The position numbers and the translations under genes are program-made. A stretch of DNA of 64,000 nt, taken from Cryptomeria japonica. Taxonomy: Eukaryota; Streptophyta; Pinopsida; Cupressales; Cupressaceae. The stretch spans positions 184,567,572 to 184,631,571 of the forward strand of contig NC_081411.1 in assembly GCF_030272615.1 (NCBI RefSeq), given 5' to 3'. The notes under the pieces were generated by a model. That model made no database searches. It was not told the origin of the DNA and saw only the letters and a list, made by a program, of their open reading frames with translations. This document shows, piece by piece, positions 35,013 to 47,640 of the stretch (position 1 is its first letter; each line of letters starts with the position of its first letter).

Positions 35013-36402
35013 GAAGAATTCTTAAGTAAAAAGATAACTGATTATATTTCAATTGACCTCAAAAGGGATAAAGATGGATTTGTTCTATGAGTTCTCTGTG
35101 ACATATTTTTGTATTATGAAAATGGCATTTTCTATTGAATATGATTTAATTCTTATTCAGCAGTGCAATGACTATTGTTAGAAATTAGTGTTTAACATAT
35201 GTTATTGAATAATAAATAATAACATAAATGATTATGTAGAGATAAGTTTCTAGGTAGTTGTTAGGTGGTTCAAAATGTGTTAAAATGAATGATTGAATTG
35301 TTTGTTTGATCTTTTGATCTTTGTTTATTTATTTCATTATGACATCAGAGAAGATGTCCCATGAAACCTCTTTGACCTTCCATTCATTCATCTTTCCTCC
35401 AAAGTGGTGGATACAACAACCAAACAATGTAGACTATGTACAACAATTATTGATGTCCATCCACTATTCTCGCATTTAGTCGACAAAGGTATAGTGCAAA
35501 CCATGCAAAAATCTGTAACATCCATCATCCATTTGCATTTCTATTTCTTTCTATTGTATTCATTATTTTCACAGTTTTCATTTCATTCTGTTCATGTTCA
35601 TATTCAATATATATATTCGTGATAAAAGAATTGAAGGATGCCTCCCTGAAAATGAAAGGCTTTTATGGTGGTTTTAGGTGGTTGAGAAAGAGATGTCTAC
35701 ATTGATCTTTGTATCAATATTATTTGCAGATATGAATTTGGTGTTGTTTATTTTCCAAGGAGGCTATTATTTTTGTCACCGAGTTTTGTATTCATTGTTT
35801 GTCAAAGATTTTGGTTCGGAATAGGACAAGTGCAGCCACCCAAGAAGGATCTACACCATCTGTCTTTATATACATACTAATATTTTCCATGGAAGATGAA
35901 CCCAAGCAGTGGCGTGATCAGAAGAGGCATTTAAGTTATTTCTAGCCATTATCATTATCAGTTCCAGCTATAACATTGCTCTATTCTTCGACATTTATAT
36001 TAGTTTGGACAATTATGCAACTGAGTTTGCAAATACAGAGTGGCATTCATACAAGGTGCTTTGAAATACCTTCAACATTGGACGCTATCAGCGAAGAGCA
36101 ATAGAAAATGGATCTGAAAAAAGGTGAAGAAGATTCGATAGTAATCAGGTTGCGGTGTGATGGATTTTATTCCCAAATAAAACAGAAATCAATGTTTCGA
36201 TATCAGTTCTTGGAGTTAAACTCTCAATAAAACACAAAATGTACAATGTACAGAGCTGGTGCTCTGTTTGTCAAACAGTTGGCAATATAAATAAGACACA
36301 AAACACAGAGATGGCTGGAGACAAATTACACTTTTCTAATAATCATAAAATGATATTTACAAAGTACTTCATACTTAGATTTCAATCAAAACATGTATAG
36401 CA
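35013..36402. other. Intergenic, no supported gene
   Basis: Ordinary AT-rich DNA. 36100-36400 contains phrases such as 'ttctgtttgtcaaacagttgg' shifted forms of which are seen in plant LTRs, but no ends or domains are visible. Confidence 0.4.
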
Positions 36403-36485
36403 ATCTGGAGCTGCAATTGATCACTAACTCCTAAAACTATCTGGAGCTGCAATTGATCACTAACTCCTAAAACTATCTGGAGCTG
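36403..36485. repeat. 36-bp tandem repeat, about 2.3 copies
   Basis: Units start at 36403, 36439 and 36475 with 'atctggagctg'. The first two units are identical. Confidence 0.95.
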
Positions 36486-36729
36486 TGCTGAACTCTTTGT
36501 TGTTCTGTTTGTCTGGAGTCACATGCTGATTCCTTCTTTCTTCTGGAGCCGGCTACTGTTGCACTGCACTCTCTGTTCTTCATTCACTAAATTTGTTGCT
36601 GTTACAACAATCCTCTCTTAGAACGTTGATCAGAAAATTCTAACTATTTGTTGCCACAACATTCTCCTTTTTGTCTGTTGCTGTCCTTAACAAAAAACTG
36701 ACCTCTTATTTTCAAAATTTAGATTCAAA

Positions 36730-37635
36730 CTTACCTACCTACCTACTTGTTCTTCTTCCCTATTTTTGGTTTTGGGACTGTGTTCGGCTTTGTTGGAGCC
36801 TAGAGTATGCAAGATTTCTTTCTTTTCGAGTGGGCTTGTGTTGATCTTCCCTTGGTCCATTTTCATGTGGCTCCTATTGAGGAGGATTTTGCCCCTATTG
36901 AGGTGAGGTTTATTCTCGTGGCTTCATGGGGTTTGGCTCTTTCTACTCCTTCCTTCCCCTTTTGAGATTCGTATTGAGGTGGGGTGTCCCCTATGGAGGT
37001 GGAGATTTTCCTTGTAGGAGAGGTTGGAAGCTACTTTGACAGGGACTTTCTTGTCTTTGGTTTCTTGAATTCAAACTTGGATCGAGCATGGTTCTTCATC
37101 TTGGTGGTTTCTTCCTCTATTGTTCCTATTGAGGTGGAGAGGGGCTTTGTAGGAAAGGTGAGGACTTACTGTTTTGGGGTTGTTGTTGATTGTTGCAAGA
37201 TGGTTTTGGGAGACATTTTAAAATCCAAGATGAAGGTTGGGGGAGCCTATGAAAACCCTCTAATCCTCTTGAATCTCTTCATTGTTTGGGAGGTTCGGTA
37301 TTTCCCAGTAAGTTCTTTACACTTTATCTTTATGGTTCTACAAGTGTTCACGTTGTGAGAGCCTTATTAAAACCAATTGTTAATGTTAAGGGAGCTTGTA
37401 AAAACCCTTTGCTCATCATTGTCTGAGTAGTTTGGTTTGATGGATTTTACTTTTTGATTGTTATAGCCAGTTCTTTAATGCTTTCATTTTAGCGGTTGGT
37501 TGTGGGTTGGCTATTGGTTGTCTTTGTTTCATCTTGTTGCAGTATTTTGTTTGTGGGTTTTGGTTCCCTGCAAAAACTGAGGGTTTCAAGTCCCCCTAGA
37601 AACCTATTTTTCCCTTAATCAAAAACAAAGAATCA
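36730..37635 (+). mobile_element. Candidate retroposon 3' region
   Basis: G/T-rich, relatively GC-rich sequence ends with 'tttttcccttaatcaaaaac' at about 37610-37629, which is the style of a plant LINE 3' end. A 124-codon open frame at 36984-37358 has no recognised domain. The left boundary is unknown. Confidence 0.3.
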
Positions 37636-37639
37636 ACTC

Positions 37640-38360
37640 TCTTTCAAAGGCTGCCCCTAAATCTAGAACATAAAATGGTAAACGCTATTATTAACAACAA
37701 TATTGAATAGCCCACTTAAGGCCTTTAAGTTCCCTATAAATTCTTCCAATCAATGTAATGATTCGATACAAGATTTACAAAAATCTATAATAATATTGTA
37801 ACAACTACACCATATAAATGGAAAATGCTATTTATCTTAAAAAAATACAAGGCAAAGGTTTTGAATAAGAGTATTATTTTCTTGTTAGATTATAAGCAAT
37901 AGATTATTTAAGAGATCTTTCTTTCATTTAATTGCAACTTAAGGATGATTATCATTAGAAAGAATATGGGAAATAAGAAAAACATGCAAATAAAAGATAC
38001 AACACATAATAATCATAATTATTTCACCATTTGCAAGATTTCTAGAGTTTCAAGATCTGAGAGTTGAGAATGTCAAAAAAGTATAAGGTGTGCACTAGTT
38101 GATCTTTTATTAATGTTTTGAAGTTATTGGGTTGCATGTCATATTTATGTGTTGTGAGGCAACTTGGTTAGGTTGTTCGGGTTTTGTGTTGGGTCTCATT
38201 TATTATTAAATATTTTACGACTCCTTCAAAACCTATTTTACTCTTATAATAAAATAAAAAATTAAGATGAGAGCATACATGTTAGTTTGAGGACAATTGG
38301 ATTTCAATTCTCAAAAGCCACCAAGGCCTCATTCATTTGGTGCAACTTAGCTATATATCT
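37640..38360. other. Intergenic, no supported gene
   Basis: AT-rich. A short stretch near 38045 ('gagttgagaatg') resembles 48295 but is too short to define a repeat. Confidence 0.5.
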
Positions 38361-39961
38361 TGTTTTGACATTTTAGTACATCACCCCATTGCAAATGGGG
38401 ACCTCCACTTTTTCGCCTTCTAGCATAGTTGTTTTAGCTTAGTTGTCTATCTTGGTAATGTTTTGGCGTCTTTAGCCTCTTTCTTTTGAGGAGATGCAGA
38501 GCCTTTGATTGCTAGGATGTGATCAAGTCAACATTTCTATGTCTTAGGCTAGGATGAACAAACAACCTTCAACTTCCTTGTGTCAAAGTGTCTGGGTAAT
38601 GGATAGGAGTCAAGTTCTTCATTGAGTAAGCCTTCACAATGTAACCTTTGGGCAATAAATGCCTAAGTCAAGGTATGAAATTTGTGATGGATTCTCGGGG
38701 TGATTGAATAATCCTCAAGCAAATTTGTATCTCAATAGAGGATAGATGAAGATAAGCGATGAGTGAAGGAATGTGTTATGGTGAAAATTAGGGTTTCACC
38801 ATAAGAATGTGTAAAACCATTAATTTTTGGTTATAAGACCATTACATTAAGGAGGAGGAGAATCTAATAGATCTAGCTTTTCTAGGATTAAGATTTTGAT
38901 CAGATTCCTAGTTCCTTGATAGGAATTTATCCTCTTTAGATTGAATTGAATTGTTGAAGATGCTGAAATTAGGGTAAATGAGTGAATATTGAAGAGATCA
39001 GGCATAAACAGTGAGCTACAGTCATCACACTGAGCTACAAACTAGATCTAAGCAAAGTAATATGATTCAGATCTACTTCTTGAAATTTGACCTAAATTGT
39101 CAGGACTGTATGGTGGTCGCCATGGTCCTCTAAACTTTCTGCCATAAAAAAAGGAACTTATTCATCTCTGCAAATATTGTCTATCCTCCTCAATGCAACT
39201 TTGTACTTGTTCTTGCACATAGTGAAAATGGGAAAATGGTTGGGAATAGGGGTTTGCCTAAGTCAAAGACCGGTTTAGGAATTAACCTTGAATGAAATAA
39301 TGTAAATACTAAAATAAATATCGGAAAGATATACCTCAGATCTGCAATTGTTGATGATGATGCTTTGCTTCTTAAATGTAATTACATATGTTGCATGAAA
39401 TAGCATGGACATGACAAAACCCTAATCATATGTACAAATGCTTGCTTATGAATGATGTAATTTTGCTTCACAATGGTTGAATGAAGAACATGCAACCTTA
39501 AAGATCTTTGAAAATGCTTGATGTTGAACGTTTCGTGGATGCAAGGAATTGATTGCTTAATGTCTTAGAATTGTTTGGAGATTGATGGATGAAATTAAGT
39601 TGATAAAATGCATTTATTTAGGGGTATCTAAGTAATTTACTGATTAGGCCAACCTCAAACTATCATGCAGATACCATGAAGATGAATTCCCACCGAACGG
39701 ATAGGACCCCTAGCCCAATTCAAAATTGGGCCCCACTTAGAGGGACCATAACACTGGGTTCCATGGTCCTCAAAAAGGGACCGCAATGAAGTCTCAAGGA
39801 GAAGGGTACACCACCACAGACTCCTTCAGTGTGTGTAAATGGCATTAGAACTGGAGAATAGGCACAAAACAAACCTAGATAGGTGATGAGGACAAGACAC
39901 GCTAAAATAGGGGCACAAACATGAGCTGTAAATTCTCCTAAGGATAATTTATGATACTACA
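38361..39961 (-). repeat. Gypsy-type LTR, about 1,601 bp
   Basis: The plus strand begins tgttttgacatttt and ends gatactaca (minus TGTAGTATC...AACA). The same unit is at 30129-31696, and as an incomplete third copy at 43765-45043. Confidence 0.78.
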
Positions 39962-40584
39962 TTTAGCCATCACTTTAACAGGAGTATGAATCTATGCAAA
40001 TACTTGCGGTAAAGTAGATGAAAGAGATGAAAGAGAGGAGCAATCAGGAGCACAATCACAAGGAGTATAAGACCACTAATTTTGAGGAATCAAGCCCCCA
40101 ATCTTAGGATCTTAACTCACTCAATCACATGCAAGGTCACAGAAAACAAGAAAAAAAAAGACAAAAAGGCAAAATAACACAAAACATGCAAAAGCTAAAA
40201 ACCAAAAACAAGACCCCAAGTCAACAAGCCGAAGAGACCTCGATATCAAAATGTCTCAACCACTAATATCATTCTTGAAAATGCCATCTCAAGAACACAA
40301 GTGATCACCTAAAAAAATCAAGAGCACGAATCATCCATAAACTACAAATAGCAAAGCTATGAGCTCATGAGATGAAAGAGATAAAGCATGGATACACATT
40401 CTAGATGTATTTTTCTAGGTGATCAATGAGAAGAAGAATGAGAGAAGAAATGGATACACATTCTAGATGTGTTTTTCTAGGTGATCCATGTTGGGGAGGA
40501 GAGTAGGAATAGTCTAGCTATGTTTTTCTAGTTCCACTCATCCTCGTGCATGTGTGCAAGTGATGTCTGGTTTCAGGTGTCAAC

Positions 40585-40925
40585 CATCCTATATAAGAGT
40601 TTGTTTTCTCTGGTTTTGAACATGTAACAACTTGTGTAAGACATGTAATGAAAATGCAAAGGTGTGTGTCTAGTATCAGGAACATCTCGAGTAATAATTT
40701 GTTTGCTCTGGTTTCAAGAATGTGTAACCCTATGTAAGATTAATATATGTTTGGTTTCGAAGACATCTCGTGTAAGAGTTTATTTGCTTTGGTTTTGAGA
40801 ATGTGCACCCCATATAACACATATAAATGTTGCATCTAGTTTTGGGCATGAAGCGTCTCATGTAAGAGTTTGTTTTCTCTGGTTTCGCGAATGAAAACCT
40901 CATTTAAGACATTGCAAAAGTAAAA
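40585..40925. repeat. Degenerate tandem repeat in Gypsy interior, second copy
   Basis: Counterpart of 32330-32655, with four units sharing 'gtaagagtttgttttctctg' and 'tttcgagaatg'-like cores. Confidence 0.72.
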
Positions 40926-41978
40926 AAAAAATATTACAATATAGTACAAAGAGGGCGATATGTATGTCTGCCCCTCTCACCTTAAGATGTCAACATAGCT
41001 CTATGTTGATGTCTTAAGGAAGCTAGAAGCAAGGATACCCACCTTCAACACAAAGGAGATATCCTTTTAGGAAACAATGTTCATACATCCAAGCTAAAGA
41101 GGCAATAGTCTTACAAGGAAGGATAAGATAGTTGAAAAGATATATATTGAAACAAGTGTAAAGAGGATCCTTGGAGAAGAGATCTTCACTCAAAAGACAT
41201 GTACCTCCAAGAGGAGTTTCTCGAGCAAACATAACATCTTCTACCAAAAGAAGAGAAGGAGAACAAGAATATCTACCTTCCTCTTATTGCTAGGTGAAAA
41301 GGATTCTTGATGAAGGATGACACACTTTCAACCCAATGTGAGGGGTATGTTTATTATAGATATGCATTGCCAAGGGTAAAAGAGATTGTAGTCAAGGATA
41401 CATGCCTCTTGCATAAAAGAGAATCCTTGAGCAAACAATTACTTCACACAAGGAATGACATCAAACTATAAGCAAACACTACTCAACAAAGGAAAAGTGG
41501 ATCCTTGGGAAAGGATAAGAAAGATCAATGCCCACAAGTATAGGGACAATGATAAGAATTACACAAACTCTAAGGATAGATTAGACATAACCAAATGCAC
41601 AATGTACTTGCATGAAGGAATATGCCATGCAAAAAAAGACATTAAGATATGTAAAATGCAACTCCAAAGAAGAGGTAATCTTCAAAGAGAAAGAGAGAAT
41701 TAGATGAAGGTTCATAAACTCCCCTAAGGATAGATTAGTCATAAGAGACATACCATTCCATTGAAGAAAGGATATCACAACATGAAAAATGCAACCCCTA
41801 AAGGGAATAGTGAAACCTTGGATAGAGAGAAGGAATGGGATAGAGACAAGAAGAAATTATGTTTTTCCCCCAAGATGTTTGTAATTGAAAAAGCATCACC
41901 TCTTATGATAAAGAGCCCCCAATTAAGTTAACTACTAGTGCCATAGGGTGAGGAGCAACATGGAGGGAGAATGGAGTG

Positions 41979-43296
41979 CTAAGTCACTACCTCTTCACCA
42001 AGGAAGAGTGCAAGATCGGTTGTAAGAGCTATGTGAGCTCTATCATATTGGTCTTCAACAAATGTTTTATATGTGTTACATTTTCCAAGAGAATGAGAAT
42101 AACTACGATGAAAAAGACAATGTGCATCACCTTCCTTATCCTTAGAATTATGATTAATTTTAATGAAAGGAGAAACAATGTTCTTATCATACTTCAATCT
42201 CCAAAAGGTTCTAGCAGCTAATTTCTATTGGTCATCAATGGGATTAGGTCTTGTCTCTTGAGATGTAGGACAAGGGTTGTTAGAAGAAGATGATTTTAAT
42301 AGTTCCATTATCAACTAGTTCTTGCATAATTTTTTGGAAATCTGGACAATCATTAGCATGATGCTCATGAGTTTGATATGAACAAAAAGGAGTCTTTGAA
42401 GAAGAAGCACCCTTAGATGGACAATAAGTTCTATGTTTTGCAAGATACTCCTTGATTTTTTGAATTACAAGGAGATCATCCATAAGTGAATCATGATAAT
42501 GTCCTAGACCTTCGGTACTAGTTTGTGTAGGAGGGTTTATAGAGACTCTAGTTCCTTCTTCAAATTTTCCATGTCCTTGCCCTCTAAAACCTTGTTTTGA
42601 TATTATGTTATGACCACTCCTAATTGAGAAGAAGGAGTATTGTAATGAATCCCTTTAAAATTTTTTGCTTTTGTAAGTATATTTAGAAGGAACAAAGGGA
42701 AAATTAGATGAAGAAGTAATATCCTTTGTAGGGAGATTTTCCTTTCTATCATCATGCATATCCTCTTTGATAGGTTGGGAATGAAGATTCTTATTGTCTA
42801 AGGCCTCATCTTTACTTAATGCTATGTGGGGAGATAGATCATGAATTAAATGCATAATATCATCTTCTCTACAAATGTTTTAATGATTAAGATAGACTCT
42901 AAGGGAATAAGGCGGATCTAAAGTGATTGAAACACCAATATTTTGACCTCGCCCCCCTTGCGCTAGGGTATGTGTATGAGAAGAATATGGTGCCATGTTG
43001 CTCTTCAATGCTTTCTCTCCATTAGAGAGATCATTGATAGGAGTAATAGTTCTTTCTTTAATCAAATTAGATACCTTAGGAGAGGTACACATATTAGGTT
43101 TTTCATTAGCATCTCTAGGAGTCAGATCTACAAAAGCTTTTATGTGTTCTACATATGTAATACATTTTCCTAAAAATATCACTATAAAACCACATGCAAT
43201 ATAGATAAAAACTTTGAGATTTACTTGATTAATAGGAAACAATTTGGGAATTCTCAAAATGCAATATGCCAAAGTGCTATGAATGAAAACAAGCAA
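41979..43296 (-). pseudogene. Gypsy-type fossil: gag-like remnants with CX2HX4HX4C finger
   Basis: Minus-strand segments, in order, are 43296-42880, 42855-42655, 42483-42280 and 42197-41979. The last contains CLFHRSYSHSLGKC, a CX2HX4HX4C finger typical of the gag proteins of many plant Ty3/Gypsy elements. The segment before it contains a related but degenerate CSYQTHEHHANDC. The first segment is gag-like only by position. The region is broken. No pol domain was found. Confidence 0.6.
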
Positions 43297-43764
43297 TGTA
43301 AAGTGAAAGAAACCATTACCCAGTGCATGATTATGATAAATATAAGTGAAAAGAAAAGTAAGATCATATGTGAAATGACAAATAAATTAGATCTATTAAG
43401 TGTCATTATGAATGTCGAAGGTCATATTTGAAAATAAGAGTTACAAATTATGCAATCCCACAAATCAAATTAATCAGAATAAATTAGGTTTTTTTATGAA
43501 TTTAACCTCTACATTTATGTAATTTGAATAAAATAAGGTCTATGGATGCAAAAAAAAAATTAAAATGTTCAAAAATCAGATTTGAAACAATTAATGCAAA
43601 TTAGACAACCCACAAGTTTAATTTTAAAATTATAAAATAGGGTTTGTGTGAATTTAACCTCTAAATTTATGTAATTCAATTGAAACTTTAACTTGTAAAT
43701 GCTAATTTGAATTTGAAATGCATAAACAATCCAAATCATAAATAAGGGTGTAAGATGTTGGGTT

Positions 43765-45043
43765 CACTAAAAAAGTCATGGTTAAAATTAGAGTTTCACC
43801 ATAAGAATGTGTAAAATTGCTAATTTTTGCTAATAGGAACATTACATTAAGGAGGAGAGGAATGTAATAGACCTAGCCTTTGTAGGATTAAGATTTTGAT
43901 CAAATGCCTAGTTCCTTGATAGGAATTTATCCTCCTTAGATTGAATTGAATTGTTGAAGATGTTGAAATTAGGGTAAATGGATGAATATTAAAGAGATTA
44001 GGCTTAAATAGTGAGCTACAATCCTCGCATAGATCTAGAAACTTGGATCTGAGCAAAGTAATATGATCAAGATTTGCTCCCCAAAATTTGGCCTAAATTG
44101 TTAGGACTATGGCGATGGTTGCCATGGTCCTCAAAACTTTTCATCGTAAAAAAGGGAACTTGTTCATCTTTGCAAATACTGTTGATCCTATGAAACACAA
44201 CTCTGTACCTATTTTTTCACACAGTGAAAAGGGGGAAATGGTTGGGAATAGGGGTTTGCCTAAGTCAAATCCCAGTTTAGGAATTAACCTTGAACAAAAT
44301 AATGCAAATATTGAAATAAATACTAAAAAGATATACCTCAAATATGTAGTTGTTGATGATGATGCTTTCCTTCTTATGTAATCACATATGTTGCATGAAA
44401 TGACATGGACATGACAAAACCCTAATCACACACATGGTTGCGTATGAATGATGCAATTTCGCTCCACAATGGTTGAATGAAGAATATGCAGCCTTGAAGG
44501 TATTTGAAAATGCTTGATGATGAATGCTTCACGGATGCAAGGAATTGATTGCTTGATGTCTCATAATTGATTAGAGATTGATGGATGAAATTAAGTTGGT
44601 CAAATGTCTTTATATAGAGGTATCTAGGAAATCTACCGCTTAGGGCAACCTCCAACTGTCATATGGAGCCACGAAGATGAATGCTCGCTAGAGGGATATG
44701 ACCCCTGCTCCAATTCAAATTTGGGCCCCACTAAGAGGGACCATGGGTGCCATGGTCCTTCTTAGAAAGGGACTACAATGAAGCCTCATTAGTGGGTGTA
44801 CATGGCTCGCTAGAGGGATATGACCCCTGTCACAATTCAAAATTGGGCCCCACTAAGAGGGACCATGGGCGCCATGGTCCTTCTCAAAAGGGACCACAAT
44901 GAAGCTTCATTAGTGGGTGTACATGGCATTAGAACTAGAGAATAGACACAAAATGGACCTAGATAGGTGACGAGGATAGGACACACTAAATTAGGGGCAT
45001 AAACATGAGGTGTAAATTGGCCCAATGACAATTTATGATGCTA
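43765..45043 (-). repeat. Gypsy-type LTR, incomplete third copy
   Basis: Matches 38780-39960 in order, from the 'gtttcaccataagaatgtgt' landmark to 'aatttatgatgcta'. The inner end of the LTR and the expected primer-binding site are missing. Confidence 0.75.
44683..44926. repeat. 122-bp tandem duplication within the third LTR copy
   Basis: Units start at 44683 and 44805 with 'gctcgctagagggatatgac'. The other two LTR copies have this stretch once. Confidence 0.92.
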
Positions 45044-47640
45044 AAAAAATGAAATTGGAGTATTAGGTGCTTTCCTTGGATTTGCAGAAGGAAATTATAT
45101 GATAATGTCTTCACCAAAGGCAAAATTAGCATCATGATGAGGAAAAGTGTGAACTCGATGCTCAACTCGAGCTAAGGGTGAAAGTTAAGGCAACAAGGAC
45201 TTGAGGGAGACAAGCAAGCATTTTCCTCGTCACTTCCTAATCCACTACCATATCTTTCCCTTACCATCCAAAATCCCTAACCTAGGTACCATCCTTCCCT
45301 TACCATCCAAAATGATCGACCTAGGAGCATCCTCCATTACCACTCAAAATTCCTGCCTTGTGGAGGTTCAAACATTGAAGAATTTTTAAAGGTAGCATTA
45401 TGATGAAGTTGCCTTGATGGATTAGATGAATAGATTGCAATGTTGAAAAGGATGATGATGGGAAAACTCAATCATTTCTTGAAAAATAGGGATCAACATC
45501 ATATTGAAGGATAAGTAAATGATAAAATGTTGAAGTTGGCAAAGATCGATTAAGTGAACAAGAATTATCTCCCACTTTCCAAAATCCACAATCAAGGTGA
45601 AATTGTCCTTTACTTGAGGGGATCCCCGATCAAGGAAGAAATCTTCTTTTACCTCCTAAAATCTTTGATTAGAGTTTGATCCTTCCTTTGCATGCTAGAG
45701 TTCGCATTCAAGGAATAGAATTCTTTCTTTGCATGCTGAAATTTGTGTTCAAGGAAGGGAATTCTTCCTTTTAATGCTGAAATCCCAGATCTAGGAAGGG
45801 AAATTTTCCTTCACAAGCTGAAATCCATGACCTCATGGTGAAGTGTAGTAGTCACTTGGTAGATGCCCCAAATTCAACTTCAAATCAATGAAATCAGACA
45901 TGAGATCAGAAGTTAGAACACCATTTCACCCTCATTGGGAACACATATTAGATTAGAGAGTTTGAAAAATGGGCGAAATCAATATATATCAGGCATATTT
46001 GATGATATCCTTGTTTGTTTTGTAGGCAACTGATGAAAGAGGATGAAGGAACTAGCTGCAAGCATTTAAAAGAAACATTGCAGCAAAGAATGAAAGCTTT
46101 TCACAACACTTCATAATGGTGAGGAGGATTGGACAATGCAAGAGGGAGGACCTAACAATGGAAGATGTCAAGCTAAGCAAGGAAGTTGATGAAGAACACT
46201 CCCAAGGTTCATCAACTTGGTAAGGGAAGAAAGGACAATGCATTCAAGGTAAAGAAGGGCAAACACAAGTGAAATGAAAAATAAATAAGATAACAAAAGG
46301 CATGCAAGATCAAGAGCTAAGATACTCGAAGACATCATATTGATGATGGAGGAAAGGTTATGGCAATCTTGCATTTCCTCTAGAAATCTAGGATCATAGC
46401 CAGTATGTCAAGGAAATTCCAAGACTAGATATACATTCCAAAGTTGAAGGTGATACACATCATGATAAAGGATAGGTGAAGTTGATCAAATTGGATAAGA
46501 TGATAGAATTTGGTAACGTCTCTCGCCATCACCTTTTTCATCATTGATCTTGGATAATGTTGAGTATCAAGAGATATGCCTAAATCACCTACACTAGTGA
46601 TGATCTACAAGATAAGCAAGTTGAGGTGGTGACAACTCACCTTCATCAACGCAATCACAACAATTCAAGTCAAGGCATGTAGATTCAATTCACTTGATTC
46701 ATCCAATGAGGAGGATAACTACCACATGAAGGCACCAAGTTCAATGTACCTAACCTCATCATTCATTGGTTGACATTCAATTATGGACATGTGTCCAATT
46801 CAATGTAATTTTTTCATTGGTCAAGCATTAAATGTTATGTAATGGGTGTAACAAACCCTAATTAGGGTTTCTATCTTTTCATCTTAGCCAATGATGTGAA
46901 TTTGATCCAGGCCATTACATTGTATTGAGAGAACTATATAAGGCTTTTTCTCCTCATTTATAATGGTTAATAGCTAATAGATGTTGGATAGCAAGCAATT
47001 AGTAGTTAGAAGTAGAGTAGGAGAAGGCAAAAATTGTTGCCAAGCTTGTAAATAAACATACTTTTCATACATATTGCATGGTTTCCCATTGGATCCTCAT
47101 GTTAGATGGAGTTCATTGATTGTGATGGAGTAATGTGTGGATGTTGATAGTTCCTTAGTTCATACTATTTATGGTTAGTTGATTTTGAATTGCAAGACAT
47201 AGTTAGCCTAAACATCAAGATGTGCTAAGTTCAATTGTGGATATGTTTATTCAATTTACACCATTATATTGGGTATTTGGATGAATGTTAATGATATGAA
47301 AACATTTTGTTTTCCTTAGAAGATTGCATCGGTTTTGTGTAGTTGTTAACAAAATGGTGAAGCAAAGCTTAGTTTTAGGAGTATATCAATTCGAACATGA
47401 TCCATTATCATCATTGATCTTAGGATTAGTGTAGTCTTTCTCAACCCTCAATACCTTTCATCCTTTTTTTAGTTAGTGAATTTCCACGTTCCAGATGCAT
47501 TCAAGCATGAGTTCAAGAAAAACATAAGTCCTCCTTGTGATTCGAGTCACCTCGAATGATCACGAAGTTTAGCATAAGAAGAGATTTTGTTCAAGAGAGG
47601 ATAAGATACCTTGGTGTTTTATTTTGTGTATGAAGTGCAT
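45044..47640 (+). mobile_element. Candidate LTR or LTR fragment, family unresolved
   Basis: There is no coding domain. The stretch 46700-47060 has the layout of a plant LTR U3/R region on the plus strand: 'attggttgacattcaattat' type sequence, a TATA box at 46935 and a short AATAAA-like element ('aataaaca', 47053). Neither LTR end nor a primer-binding site could be identified. It may instead be ordinary intergenic sequence. Confidence 0.3.
46935..46943 (+). promoter_or_regulatory. TATA box of candidate LTR promoter
   Basis: TATATAAGG preceded about 75 bp upstream by the palindrome ccctaattaggg (46856-46867). Initiation would fall near 46970. Confidence 0.35.

Larger units (their letters stand above)
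38361..45043 (-). mobile_element. Nonautonomous Gypsy-type LTR element fossil, about 6.7 kb
   Basis: Two LTR copies in the same orientation (38361-39961 and 43765-45043) enclose about 3.8 kb. The interior holds gag-type zinc-finger remnants on the minus strand but nothing resembling protease, reverse transcriptase, RNase H or integrase. It is therefore of the large-LTR nonautonomous kind. The right LTR lacks its inner part, and the two LTRs differ clearly, so it is an old fossil. It is broken, with several interruptions in the gag-like region. The pairing of these two LTRs as one element is inferred. Confidence 0.65.
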
